Shown: positions 50,392-59,038 of the stretch, piece after piece
How positions within the stretch are numbered: the stretch's first letter is position 1
How the letters are laid out: each line of letters begins with the position of its first letter
Assembly (NCBI RefSeq): GCF_016406105.1
Contig: NZ_CP066308.1
Span: 755,501-819,500 of the forward strand
Direction: 5' to 3'
Length of the DNA: 64,000 nt
From: Brevibacillus composti
GTDB lineage: Bacteria > Bacillota > Bacilli > Brevibacillales > Brevibacillaceae
Notes under the pieces: generated by a model
Database searches by the model: none
What the model was told of the DNA's origin: nothing
What the model saw: the letters and a program-made list of their open reading frames with translations, nothing else
Made by a program: the position numbers and the translations under genes

Positions 50392-51663
50392 TCAGCGGAT
50401 TTGTCCGGACCCGCTGACGATGTACTTGCTGGTGGTAAGGGCGGTCAGGCCCATGGGGCCGCGGGCATGCAGCTTCTGCGTGCTGATCCCGATCTCGGCG
50501 CCGAATCCGAACTCGCCGCCGTCCGTGAAGCGGGTGGACGCATTGTGATAGACGCAAGCGGCATCGACGGCGGAGAGAAAGCGCTCGGCTCGCTCCGCGT
50601 CCTCCGCTACAATCGCTTCGGAATGCCCTGTGCCGTGAAGGCTGATATGATGGAGAGCATCCTCCAAGCTGTCCACGGTGCCGACAGCCAGCGTCAACCC
50701 GAGGTATTCGGTATCCCAATCGGCAGGGGCTGCCGCAATCAGGCGATCCGCCAGCTCCGGATGGCGGGCCCGCGTCTTTTCGCAAGCGCGCAGCTCGATT
50801 CCGGCCGACAGCAGGCGGGCGAGCAGATCATGCTGCTGCTGTTTGGGCCAATCCTGGTGGAGAAGCAGGCTCTCTGCCGCATTGCAGACGCCCGGGCGGC
50901 TTGTTTTGGCATTGAGCAAGATCGCCTCGGCCATGCTGTACTCCGCCGTTTTGTCGATGTAGACATGGCAATTGCCGACGCCGGTCTCCAGGACGGGAAC
51001 CGTCGATTTTTGCAGGACGCGCTGGATCAGCGCTGCTCCGCCGCGGGGGATGATGACATCGATCAGCCCGTTTGCTGTACACAACAGATCGACCACCGCA
51101 TGGTCGGGAGCAGCGAGGTATTGCACGGCTTCCTCGGGCAGGCCGGTCAGTGCCAGTGCCTTGCGGATGCTGTCTACGAGGGCCAGATTGCTGGCTTGCG
51201 CACTGCGGCTCCCTCTGAGGACGATGGCGTTGCCTGTTTTCAGAGCGATGGCCGCAGCGTCCACCGTCACATTAGGGCGGGCCTCGTAGACCATGCCGAT
51301 CACGCCCAGCGGCACGCGCACCTGACGAATCAAGAGACCGTTGGGACGAGTCCAGCTGGCGATGCTCTCCCCGACAGGATCGGTCTGCTCGGCCAGCTGA
51401 TGCAGGCTGCGGGCCAGATCCTGGATGCGCTCAGGTGTCAGCCGGAGCCGATCGAGGTAGGCGGCGGGCTGGCGATCCTGCTCCGCTTTGAGCAAGTCTT
51501 GTTCATTTGCCGCCAGGATCGCTTCCTGATCGAGCAGCAGCTGTCTGCCGATTTCCGTGAGTGCGGCGTCTTTCTCGCGCCGCTTCAACAAAGCAAGCGA
51601 GCGGGACGCTGTTTTTGCCTGCTTGATTTGCAAATAGACCTGTTCTTCGATAATTTTGTCCAT
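50392..51663 (-). CDS. proA: Gamma-glutamyl phosphate reductase
   Basis: Second step of proline synthesis: NADPH reduction of glutamyl-5-phosphate. 423 residues. GVIGMVYEARPNVTVDAAAI, VLRGSRSAQASNL, and SRPGVCNAAESLLLHQ with the catalytic cysteine are typical of ProA. ATG at 51663 behind AAGGAAGAGG. Between proB and proC on the same strand. Confidence 0.96.
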   Translation of the reverse strand: MDKIIEEQVYLQIKQAKTASRSLALLKRREKDAALTEIGRQLLLDQEAILAANEQDLLKAEQDRQPAAYLDRLRLTPERIQDLARSLHQLAEQTDPVGESIASWTRPNGLLIRQVRVPLGVIGMVYEARPNVTVDAAAIALKTGNAIVLRGSRSAQASNLALVDSIRKALALTGLPEEAVQYLAAPDHAVVDLLCTANGLIDVIIPRGGAALIQRVLQKSTVPVLETGVGNCHVYIDKTAEYSMAEAILLNAKTSRPGVCNAAESLLLHQDWPKQQQHDLLARLLSAGIELRACEKTRARHPELADRLIAAAPADWDTEYLGLTLAVGTVDSLEDALHHISLHGTGHSEAIVAEDAERAERFLSAVDAACVYHNASTRFTDGGEFGFGAEIGISTQKLHARGPMGLTALTTSKYIVSGSGQIR

Positions 51664-51722
51664 GGAATTCCTCTTCCTTTCTAACCGGTTTTCCTCTATC
51701 CGTCTATGTCGTCTATATGCGG

Positions 51723-52832
51723 TTACGCTAGATAGCTGGCCTCTGTCCATTGATCCCGGTGAATCACCGTGGCGCTGGGCTTTGAAGAGCGGCGGGGAGA
51801 GAGCAGGGCATGCAGCTCAGTCGCGTCATACCGGCTGACACCCCGGCCGATCAGCCGTCCATCGCAAAACACATCGATGACCTCTCCTTGCCGAAAAGAG
51901 CCGTCTACCTCCAGCACACCGGCGACGAGCAGGCTCCGTCTGTTTTTCAAAACGGCTTCAGCCGCCCCCGCATCTACCGTAATCCGGCCTCTGACCGGGG
52001 AGTGCAGAGCGATCCATTGCTTTCGCGTCGGCAGTGTGTGGCCGACCTGGTCGTCAGCCTGACAGCCGACGTAGGTGCCTTTGCCCATCCCGCGAAGAAC
52101 GGCGGTCAAATCGTCCGGTTCTCCCAAATGTCCGATGAAGGTGGGCACGCCGAGTTGCTGCGCCGTCTTGGCCGCAATCAGCTTGGAGCGCATGCCGCCC
52201 GTTCCCAGCTGGGAAGCGCCGCCGGCCAGCTCCTCCACCTCTTCGGTAATCGAGGAGAGAGAGGAGATGCGGGTAGCGTCCGGGTGATGGCGCGGGTCTT
52301 TGTCGTAGAGGCCGTCTGTATCAGTCAGGATCATATAAAGGTCGGCGTGCACCAGTCCGGCCACCAGCGCACCCAGCATGTCATTGTCGCCAAAGGTGAG
52401 TTCTTCGACCGATACGGTGTCATTCTCATTGATGACCGGCAGCACTCCTTTTTCCAGCAGCAGCGAGAGCGTCTGGAAGGCATGCTGATACCGGCCCCGG
52501 TGGGAAAAATCACTCCGTGTCAATAATATTTGGGCAATGGTAAGCCCATGCCCACCAAAAAGCTGTGTATATGTTTGCATGAGCAGGCTTTGTCCGATTG
52601 CGGCAGCCGCTTGTCTTGCCGCCAGTGTGCGGGGGCGCTGCTGATAACCAAGTCCCCGGTAGCCGCTCGCGACCGCTCCCGAAGAGACGAGCACGACTTG
52701 ATGGCCTGCTTTTCGCAGCCGGCTCACCGCCTCCACCAGCAGGGACATCTTGCCGGGATCGCAGCCGCCTCCCATCGCAGCGAGCGAACTGCTGCCCACT
52801 TTTACGACCAGCCGCATTTTTCTCTTTTTCAT
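51723..52832 (-). CDS. proB: Glutamate 5-kinase
   Basis: First, feedback-regulated step of proline synthesis: glutamate phosphorylation. 369 residues. The kinase domain shows VVKVGSSSLAA, VSSGAVASGYRGLGY, INENDTVSVEELTFGDND and DTDGLYDKDPR; a C-terminal PUA domain follows (about 280-369). ATG at 52832 behind GGGAGG. First gene behind the T-box leader at 52863-53118, so the operon responds to uncharged tRNA. Confidence 0.96.
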   Translation of the reverse strand: MKKRKMRLVVKVGSSSLAAMGGGCDPGKMSLLVEAVSRLRKAGHQVVLVSSGAVASGYRGLGYQQRPRTLAARQAAAAIGQSLLMQTYTQLFGGHGLTIAQILLTRSDFSHRGRYQHAFQTLSLLLEKGVLPVINENDTVSVEELTFGDNDMLGALVAGLVHADLYMILTDTDGLYDKDPRHHPDATRISSLSSITEEVEELAGGASQLGTGGMRSKLIAAKTAQQLGVPTFIGHLGEPDDLTAVLRGMGKGTYVGCQADDQVGHTLPTRKQWIALHSPVRGRITVDAGAAEAVLKNRRSLLVAGVLEVDGSFRQGEVIDVFCDGRLIGRGVSRYDATELHALLSPRRSSKPSATVIHRDQWTEASYLA

Positions 52833-52862
52833 CCGTATGGCCTCCCTCGTCCGTATAAAAAT

Positions 52863-53118
52863 AAAAAACCCTTTCGTTCCTTGGACATAAGGACGAAAGG
52901 GTATGATTTACCTTCGCGGTACCACCTTACTTGACGACACGGGCAAACAAACGGCTCCGGTATCGTCCAGCTCTCTTTCTTTGTTAACAGGTGAAAGAAA
53001 CCTGTCCAGGTCATCCCTGGCCGCTCAGGGGTGGGTTTCAAACCTTGCTCACGGGCGAAATCTCTCAGCCGCTGAATTTCGCTCTCTGGTCCGCACAACA
53101 GTTTTACTGGTCCCCGTC
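52863..53118 (-). promoter_or_regulatory. T-box leader of proBAC, probably proline-specific
   Basis: Read on the minus strand. The T-box sequence GGTGGTACCGCG is at 52926-52915; it is followed by the terminator hairpin ACCCTTTCGT (52902-52893)/ACGAAAGGGT (52877-52868) and TTTTTT. Upstream, GGACCAGAGAGCGAAA and GGCTGAGAGATTTCGC are typical Stem I motifs. A GAAACCCACCCCTGAG segment gives proline-type CCC/CCU candidates for the specifier. Uncharged tRNA-Pro would favour antitermination and proline synthesis; the specifier is not proven. Confidence 0.9.
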
Positions 53119-53152
53119 AAAGCATTTTGGGTTATGCGCTTATTAATTCATA

Positions 53153-53182
53153 ATTATTCGCATGGCGGGATAAAAATGTCAA
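53153..53182 (-). promoter_or_regulatory. Promoter of the T-box proBAC transcript
   Basis: On the minus strand: TTGACA (53182-53177), 18 bp, AATAAT (53158-53153). It begins directly after the stop of the upstream lipoprotein gene (53188) and ahead of the leader. Confidence 0.7.
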
Positions 53183-53187
53183 GGGGG

Positions 53188-53790
53188 TTAGTCAAATTGT
53201 TCCATGCCGTAGGCGCCGGTTCTCGATTTGATCTCATACCGCTTGGTCTTTTGATCGCGAACGAGCAGATAGCGCACCGTGCGGTCGGAGGCAAAAGAAG
53301 GGGAGGTCGCCTCTGTTACCGTGACGACCAAGCCATCCGCCGTTTTTTTCATGGTCGTGTTGTTGTTTGCGATCAGCACCGGGTACGTAGCGGTCGGCTC
53401 GGCCAGGTAGACCTTTCCGTTGACGACTTTTGTCCGCAAGTTGTCGTACATGCGCTCCGCCATCGGCCGAGACCAAAAGCGGGCAAAATGCGAGACGATC
53501 TTCTCCCGGCTGTCATAGCGGGCGGGAAGCGGCCGATAGGTCAACCCATCGTCGCGTATCGGTTTCCCTTTGGTGTTGTTCATCGCGGCATAGTACAAGT
53601 CATCCCAGACACGCTCCGCCCGATTGAGGAAGAGAACGGCATCGCTTTTCCGCTCGTCGAGCTTCTGGACTGCAACCGTCTGCTGCTTCTTTTTCGTTTG
53701 CTGGGTTTTGGCTTTTTCATCCTTTTGATCCTTGTTTCCGCATCCCGCAAAGAGTGCGGCCACCATCACTAGCACCAACCACTTTTTCAT
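53188..53790 (-). CDS. Lipoprotein with an IseA-like domain
   Basis: About 200 residues. Signal peptide with lipobox LFAGC (C16), a Lys/Gln-rich linker, then a domain with LFLNRAERVWDDLYYAAMNN, LPARYDSREKIVSHFARFWS and NGKVYLAEP. The order of helices and strands resembles IseA-type inhibitors of cell-wall DL-endopeptidases. The match is moderate, so the role (control of peptidoglycan hydrolysis on the cell surface) is tentative. Start ATG at 53790. It lies upstream of the proBAC promoter on the same strand. Confidence 0.65.
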   Translation of the reverse strand: MKKWLVLVMVAALFAGCGNKDQKDEKAKTQQTKKKQQTVAVQKLDERKSDAVLFLNRAERVWDDLYYAAMNNTKGKPIRDDGLTYRPLPARYDSREKIVSHFARFWSRPMAERMYDNLRTKVVNGKVYLAEPTATYPVLIANNNTTMKKTADGLVVTVTEATSPSFASDRTVRYLLVRDQKTKRYEIKSRTGAYGMEQFD

Positions 53791-53985
53791 AGGGGCACCT
53801 CGATTCGCGTACATTCTCCCCCTAGGATGCGATGGAAGAGGGCCGGACAATCGCGTTAACTTTTTCCTCCATCCCCTGGCTCGGCTTGCAATCGGCCAGC
53901 AGGAAACAGATAGGGGTTGTTTCTTTCCGCCAATTGCGGCTATCATGGAGGGAGTGATTGCAGTACGAATTCGAGGTGGATAACA

Positions 53986-54402
53986 ATGTTTGGTTTTGGA
54001 AAAAAGGCGAAGAAGCCGGAAGGCATCGATGTGCTGATCATTAAAACGGATGAGGGAGCCAACCGTCATTTTTACCAGGTGGCTTTCCCCACGGTGTACG
54101 CGAACGATATCGTCAGCATGCTGCAAAAACTGGAGCGCTCCAAAGTAAACAAGCAGGAATTCCTGGGAGAGCTGGGCGGTTTCCGCATGGTGACGCATCT
54201 GGAGGCATTGACAGAAATTACGATTTTGGACGACGCCGATATGGAAGGGCAGCCGATCCAGATTCAGGACTTTGCCAATATTCTGCTGCGCAGATTGGAA
54301 GCCCTGGAGGAGAAAGGCCTGCTCGACGACAATGAAGATTTGGCCTTTATCATGGGGGAACTGACGATGCTGCGGGACGGCAGCTTTGTGCCGCAAACCT
54401 AA
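53986..54402 (+). CDS. Conserved-looking protein of unknown function
   Basis: 138 residues, mixed charged, without signal peptide or membrane segments. MFGFGKKAKKPEGIDVLII leads into strand/helix-rich segments; DFANILLRRLEALEEKGL and NEDLAFIMGELTMLRDG are helical near the end. I do not recognise a family. ATG at 53986 behind GAGGTGG, own terminator downstream. Divergent from the IseA-like lipoprotein. Confidence 0.7.
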   Translation: MFGFGKKAKKPEGIDVLIIKTDEGANRHFYQVAFPTVYANDIVSMLQKLERSKVNKQEFLGELGGFRMVTHLEALTEITILDDADMEGQPIQIQDFANILLRRLEALEEKGLLDDNEDLAFIMGELTMLRDGSFVPQT

Positions 54403-54427
54403 AAAAGCTGTGCCATACGTAGTTCAG

Positions 54428-54462
54428 AAAAAAGGGAGGGTGGATGACGCCGCTCCCTTTTT
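54428..54462. terminator. Terminator behind the 138-residue protein gene
   Basis: AAAAAGGGAG (54429-54438) pairs with CTCCCTTTTT (54453-54462) around a GC-rich loop. Confidence 0.8.
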
Positions 54463-54607
54463 GGCGTTTTGAAATTTATTTCGCCGCATGCAGGAAATCG
54501 CAGTTACCACGATTGGTCCCGCAAACTCGTCCTGCAACCAAATCCCTCGGCCAAACGTATGTAAAAAGGGACCTTCCTTTCCCACCGCACCCAGAAGGAG
54601 GAAAGAG

Positions 54608-55333
54608 ATGATTGATATACAAGGAGTCACCAAAAGCTTCAATGGACAGACAAAAGCCGTGGACAACCTGCATTTGCGCATTCCAAGCGGAGAGATCTTC
54701 GGCTTCTTGGGGCCGAATGGAGCAGGTAAAACCACGACCATCAAAATGATGACCGGGATCACCCGGCCCGACCAGGGAACGGTGCTGATCAACGGCAAGG
54801 ATATTCTCCTCGATACACTAGAGGCGAAGCGGCAATTCGGCTTTGTTCCGGACAGTCCGGATCTGTTTCTGCGTCTGAAAGGACTCGAGTACATCAATTT
54901 TATGGCCGATATGTACGAAGTGCCGCAAGAGCTGCGCCAGGAGCGGATCAACAAGCTGGCCGCACGCTTTGACATGACCGACGCCCTGACGGATTCGATC
55001 CAGAGCTATTCGCATGGGATGAGGCAAAAAATCGTCATCATGGGCGTATTGGTTCACGATCCCGAAGTCTGGATTCTCGATGAACCGCTGACGGGCCTGG
55101 ATCCGAAATCATCCTTTACGCTGAAAGAAATGATGCGCGAGCATGCCGACGCGGGACGGACGGTCTTCTTTTCCACGCACGTCCTGGAGGTGGCGGAAAA
55201 GCTCTGCGATCGCGTCGCTATTATCAACAAAGGGGTCCTGCAATTCTGCGGCACGTTCCGCGAAATGCAGGAGCACTTCCAGTCCAATGAGTCCCTGGAG
55301 CGCTTGTTCCTGGAGATGACGGATCATGAGTAA
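54608..55333 (+). CDS. ABC exporter ATP-binding protein
   Basis: 241 residues. Walker A GPNGAGKTT, signature QSYSHGMRQKIVIMG, Walker B WILDEPLTGLDPK and the H-loop STHVLEVAEK. It belongs to the multidrug/bacteriocin-immunity type of ABC-2 exporter ATPases (EcsA/YthP-like). ATG at 54608 behind AGGAGG. It overlaps the permease gene by 8 bp. Confidence 0.93.
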   Translation: MIDIQGVTKSFNGQTKAVDNLHLRIPSGEIFGFLGPNGAGKTTTIKMMTGITRPDQGTVLINGKDILLDTLEAKRQFGFVPDSPDLFLRLKGLEYINFMADMYEVPQELRQERINKLAARFDMTDALTDSIQSYSHGMRQKIVIMGVLVHDPEVWILDEPLTGLDPKSSFTLKEMMREHADAGRTVFFSTHVLEVAEKLCDRVAIINKGVLQFCGTFREMQEHFQSNESLERLFLEMTDHE

Positions 55334-56990
55334 GACCTGGAAGCTAGCCATAGTGCTGGCGAGAAACGGTGGGAATCTTTGGGGGGGCAGGGGAAAAGAG
55401 GGATGGAGAAAGGCTCTGTTGCTTCTCCTGGTAGCGATCGGCCTGTTCCCGATGATGTCGGGCTATGTGGTCTTTTTATCTGCCCTGTACGACGGTCTTC
55501 AGGCTTATGGGCAGGAAGCCGTTCTCTTGGGGCTGGGGCTGGCGATCGCTTCTCTGGCTATCTTTCTCCTCGGCATTTTTTACGTGCTGTCGGTCTTTTA
55601 CTATTCACAGGACATCCAGCATCTGCTTCCCTTGCCGCTGAAGCCGAGCCAGATCATCGGAGCCAAATTCGCGGTGACGCTCTTGTACGAATACATCACG
55701 GAGGTTTTTCTGCTGGCGCCTCTATTGATCACGTACGGCGTCAAGAGCGGCGGGGGCTTTTTCTATTACCTCCACGCGCTGATCATCTTCCTGGTCTTGC
55801 CCGTCATCCCGCTGGCTCTCGCGTCCATCGTCGCGATGCTGTTCATGCGCTTCACCAATATCGGCAAAAGCAAGGACCGCTTCCGGCTCGCCGCCGGCCT
55901 GATCGGGATCCTGATCGCAGTGGGCGCACAGGTAGTCTTGCAGCGTGGTGTCCATCAACTGGAGCGGGCGGATCAAATCGAGCGGCTCTTTCTCGCGGGA
56001 AACAACAGTCTGCTGGGAATCGTCACACAGATGTTTCCCTCCAGCCGCCTGGGAGCAGTCGCCCTCACAGAAGGGGGAACCTGGGCTGGACTCGGCAATC
56101 TGGGCCTCTTTTTGCTCCTCTCCGCCGCTTTTGGTGCGGTCTTCCTCTACGCGGGAGAGCGCCTGTATCTGAAAGGGGTACTGGGCGTCACCGAAATCGC
56201 CGCGAGACGAAAACGGGCGACCGCGGCGGAGTTTACCCGCATGACGGCCAGGCAATCCGCCTTTCGAGCGTATGTGGCGAAGGAGTGGAAACTGCTTTTC
56301 CGAACGCCTGCCTTTTTGCTGAATTGCGTGCTCTCCGCCTTCCTCATGCCGCTCTTTCTGTTCATTCCCCTGGCCGCCAACTCCAAGGGGGTCTCAGGGA
56401 TGGCTGAGCTGGGGGTCATGCTGCAAGCGGATCAGGCAGCCGGCATTGGCGTGGCGATCCTCTTTGCCGGTTCGCTGTTTATTGCGTCGACCAGCAGTAT
56501 CTCGTCTACCGCGATCTCGCGGGAGGGACAGGGCTTTTTCGTCAACAAATTCCTGCCCGTGCGGCCATCCGTCATCATCCTGGCCAAGACCGTTCCGGGC
56601 ATCAGTCTCAGTTTGATGAGCCTCTTGATCCTGCTGGCCATGCTGGCGTTCACGGTGAAACCGCCCGTAACCTTTCTGCTCTTCTCATTGGCCGCATCGG
56701 TCCCCGGTGTTCTGTTCGTCAATCTCATCGGCATCTGCATCGATCTAAACATGCCCAAGCTGAACTGGGACGCGGAACAAAAAGCGGTAAAGCAGAACAT
56801 GAATACTCTTTATTCGCTGATCCCTGCACTGGTGTCAGCCGGTCTGAGCGTGCTCGCGGCTGTCTGGAGCGGGGCTGGTGGAGGAGTCGTGGCCGGAGTG
56901 ATTTTTGCGTTGTTTTTGCTGGCAGATGCTATGCTCTTGCAAATGCTGCTGAAAAAAGGTCCAGTCTGGCTGGACAAAATTGGCGGGTAA
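55326..56990 (+). CDS. ABC exporter permease (about 550-residue ABC_tran_2-like type)
   Basis: 554 residues with about 12 hydrophobic segments in two halves. HLLPLPLKPSQIIGAKF and FVNKFLPVRPSVIILAKTVPG are repeated coupling-helix-like segments, and AYVAKEWKLLFRTPAFLLNC precedes the second half. This size and layout fit the large permeases paired with EcsA/YthP-like ATPases in Bacillales. Substrate unknown. The ATG overlaps the ATPase gene; a terminator follows. Confidence 0.88.
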   Translation: MSKTWKLAIVLARNGGNLWGGRGKEGWRKALLLLLVAIGLFPMMSGYVVFLSALYDGLQAYGQEAVLLGLGLAIASLAIFLLGIFYVLSVFYYSQDIQHLLPLPLKPSQIIGAKFAVTLLYEYITEVFLLAPLLITYGVKSGGGFFYYLHALIIFLVLPVIPLALASIVAMLFMRFTNIGKSKDRFRLAAGLIGILIAVGAQVVLQRGVHQLERADQIERLFLAGNNSLLGIVTQMFPSSRLGAVALTEGGTWAGLGNLGLFLLLSAAFGAVFLYAGERLYLKGVLGVTEIAARRKRATAAEFTRMTARQSAFRAYVAKEWKLLFRTPAFLLNCVLSAFLMPLFLFIPLAANSKGVSGMAELGVMLQADQAAGIGVAILFAGSLFIASTSSISSTAISREGQGFFVNKFLPVRPSVIILAKTVPGISLSLMSLLILLAMLAFTVKPPVTFLLFSLAASVPGVLFVNLIGICIDLNMPKLNWDAEQKAVKQNMNTLYSLIPALVSAGLSVLAAVWSGAGGGVVAGVIFALFLLADAMLLQMLLKKGPVWLDKIGG

Positions 56991-57027
56991 CCCAATCGAC
57001 GAACGTCAGAGCTCACTCGCCAAACGT

Positions 57028-57057
57028 CGGAGGCAAAGGCGCCTCCGGCTTTTTTTA
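57028..57057 (+). terminator. Terminator of the ABC exporter operon
   Basis: CGGAGGC (57028-57034) pairs with GCCTCCG (57041-57047), followed by GC and seven T. Confidence 0.85.
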
Positions 57058-57072
57058 TCATCTAACAGCGAG

Positions 57073-57100
57073 AAGACCCCTACCTCAACGGGTCTTTTTT
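57073..57100 (+). terminator. Second hairpin with T-run, upstream of the TnpB remnant
   Basis: AAGACCC (57073-57079) pairs with GGGTCTT (57090-57096) and T-run follows. It may be a second terminator or the end structure of a lost IS200/IS605-type element. Confidence 0.6.
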
Positions 57101-57137
57101 CGTAGGTGGGGGATGAATCGCCCTCTTGGTTTCCAGG

Positions 57138-57420
57138 ATGTTCACAAAGATCCCGCTTCGATTAACACTAAAGCAACGAGAACTCGTGGATCGACTGCGA
57201 CGAGAATCCGCTCGGTTGTGGAACGACATCTTGGATCATCACTGGTGGCTGTGGCAAACATGGCGGGTATGGACAAACGAAGCGGAGCTGAAGAAATGGT
57301 TCAATGCCAAGGATTATGCCCTGCACTCGCAGACCATCCAAGCCGTCATTGAGCTTCACCAGGAAACGTGCCAGCGTACCTATGAGCAACGGCCAAGGGC
57401 ATGTTCGCCGCAGAGCGAAT
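57138..57420 (+). pseudogene. N-terminal remnant of an IS200/IS605 TnpB gene
   Basis: About 94 residues starting MFTKIPLRLTLKQRELVDRL, then ARLWNDILDHHWWLWQ and YALHSQTIQAVIELHQETCQ. This is the N-terminal pattern of TnpB. The rest, including the RuvC-like catalytic domain, is missing; the frame continues without similarity to 57566. No TnpA and no clear right end were seen, so it is a fragment. Confidence 0.75.
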
Positions 57421-57680
57421 CGGACGCTTCCTTCCTGCTGCCGAGACATAAGTCTTTTGGACCAATCCTGCATTTTTGGGGCGGAGTACATTTTTCCTGT
57501 TTTTGGGATGGAGGTACTAGTCGTAGTCTCAAAATCCTACTTCTAACTGTTCAATTTTTCCTGTAATCTTTACAATTGTAGGAATGATTGGTATTTTTGT
57601 CTCGGGTCAAATTATGCAAAACATGCAGGACACGGGCCGCGCATGGATCTACATAGAAAAAAAGAGGAGAGGAGTATGAC
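57421..57680 (+). other. AT-rich DNA without a recognised gene
   Basis: No clear gene. One short frame (about 57539-57671) encodes a single hydrophobic stretch (IFPVIFTIVGMIGIFVSG) and ends just before the SLH gene, perhaps the end of a lost membrane-protein gene. GCATGGATCTAC (57641-57652) recurs at 57759-57770, 118 bp farther, inside the SLH gene, so short-repeat recombination may have shaped this join. Confidence 0.35.
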
Positions 57681-58799
57681 ATGGGTAAACGGTATTTCTT
57701 GATGCTGTTGGTCGCTGTCCTTTGGCTGCAGTCACTCTTTGCGGGTCAGGCCAGCGCGGCATGGATCTACGATGATATTGACGGGCACTGGGCTGAAAAG
57801 GAAATCCGTTTTCTGGCTGAGCGCGGCATTTATAAAAGTGGGGGAAATCGGCACTTTCAACCGGACAAGACGGTGTCGCGCGGGGAAGCACTCGCACTGG
57901 TCAACCGGGTGCTGGAAGACGTCTTTGGCAGACTGGCAGAGCCCCAGACCAAGCCGTACATTGATTACCGTTATCCGCTCCGGGGGGAAATCGACAGCCT
58001 GACCACCAACATGCAGGCCATGCTCGATGTGCACACGGGGTTTGTCAATCCGTTTCGGCCGGGCGACCAAATGATATATAATCTGCACCTGGCATCCAAT
58101 GGCTTTCTGATGAAAAAACCGCAGAAAGACAACCCGCAGTGGTGGATGTCCACCCCTTATCTGCAGTATCCGCTCTCGCGCGAGGAGGCGAGCATGATTC
58201 TCTTTTACGTGCTGGCTCCCTATAAGCTCCGCGTTCTGGAGCCGAAGGTGGAAGAGGTGCAGCCTTTTTATGAAGGATACTACCAGTGGAAACAAAAGAG
58301 CATGTACGTCGATACCGTTTCTCCTTATGCGGAGGGCATCCGGGAGTTTGGGCTCTTCCATGTAACGAGAAATTTTGATCCGTATACCAATGTGACGAGA
58401 GGTCAATTCGCGGTAGTGCTCGCACGCCTGCATCAATACCTGCAGACGGATGCCGGCAAGCAGTTCAAAGAAGGGCCAAAGCGGCAGCAGATTGCAGCCA
58501 ATTTATTCCTGACCGCCGCCAATCAGGCCTTCCAGGATCGCAACCAGAAGCGGCTTTTCACCTACGTCAGCGAATCGGCGATGGAGAGTCTGACGAAGCT
58601 GGAGGTTAAGCTGCCGTTGCACAGCATCCAGTCCGTGCTGAAGATCCAGAAGGATGAGGGCACGAGCGAGAAGTTGTGGGTGGTTGGACAGTACGAGCAC
58701 CGCCAGGTCGGTCCGTACGAACTGGAATTCCTCTTTGAGAAAAGCAATGCCAACCCCTTCGGCAAAAAAATCACGTCCATTACCTTTCGAGAAAGATAA
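57681..58799 (+). CDS. Secreted SLH-domain protein
   Basis: 372 residues. Signal peptide (to about GQASA-AW, residue 27). One clear S-layer homology domain near the N-terminus (DDIDGHWAEKEIRFLAERGI and FQPDKTVSRGEALALVNRVL), with weaker SLH-like units at about 140-180 (LQYPLSREEASMILFYVL) and 215-255 (FDPYTNVTRGQFAVVLARL). SLH domains bind secondary cell-wall polymers, so the protein should sit on the cell surface. The C-terminal 110 residues are unknown. ATG at 57681 behind AGGAG. Confidence 0.87.
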   Translation: MGKRYFLMLLVAVLWLQSLFAGQASAAWIYDDIDGHWAEKEIRFLAERGIYKSGGNRHFQPDKTVSRGEALALVNRVLEDVFGRLAEPQTKPYIDYRYPLRGEIDSLTTNMQAMLDVHTGFVNPFRPGDQMIYNLHLASNGFLMKKPQKDNPQWWMSTPYLQYPLSREEASMILFYVLAPYKLRVLEPKVEEVQPFYEGYYQWKQKSMYVDTVSPYAEGIREFGLFHVTRNFDPYTNVTRGQFAVVLARLHQYLQTDAGKQFKEGPKRQQIAANLFLTAANQAFQDRNQKRLFTYVSESAMESLTKLEVKLPLHSIQSVLKIQKDEGTSEKLWVVGQYEHRQVGPYELEFLFEKSNANPFGKKITSITFRER

Positions 58800-58815
58800 G
58801 AAGAAAGTGCAGGAG

Positions 58816-58840
58816 TGCCCGGTCGATCCGGGCATTTTCC
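58816..58840 (+). terminator. Terminator of the SLH protein gene
   Basis: TGCCCGG (58816-58822) pairs with CCGGGCA (58828-58834), followed by TTTT. Confidence 0.8.
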
Positions 58841-58868
58841 TTTGGTTACAAAAACCGGCAAATGGAGA

Positions 58869-58897
58869 TTGCAACGGCTTCCTATTTCGATTAAAAT
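58869..58897 (+). promoter_or_regulatory. Promoter of fadNAE
   Basis: TTGCAA (58869-58874), 17 bp, TAAAAT (58892-58897). Transcription would begin near 58904, at the left border of the FadR box. Confidence 0.7.
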
Positions 58898-58911
58898 AAA
58901 AAAGGAGAAAA

Positions 58912-58929
58912 TGAATGAGCATTCATTCA
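58912..58929. promoter_or_regulatory. FadR (YsiA) operator of the beta-oxidation operon
   Basis: TGAATGAGCATTCATTCA, arms TGAATGA/TCATTCA around 4 bp, matches the Bacillus FadR box TGAATGA-N4-TCATTCA. It lies just after the start site. In B. subtilis FadR represses fad genes until long-chain acyl-CoA releases it. Confidence 0.88.
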
Positions 58930-59038
58930 AAACATGTTTCGCTGCATTCAGGAATATGGCTGAATACAGGAATCGTTTCGAACGAGTAGAAATCAATGTA
59001 AAGGGTTTCATTTCATCTTGTTTGAGGGAGGGTATTGG

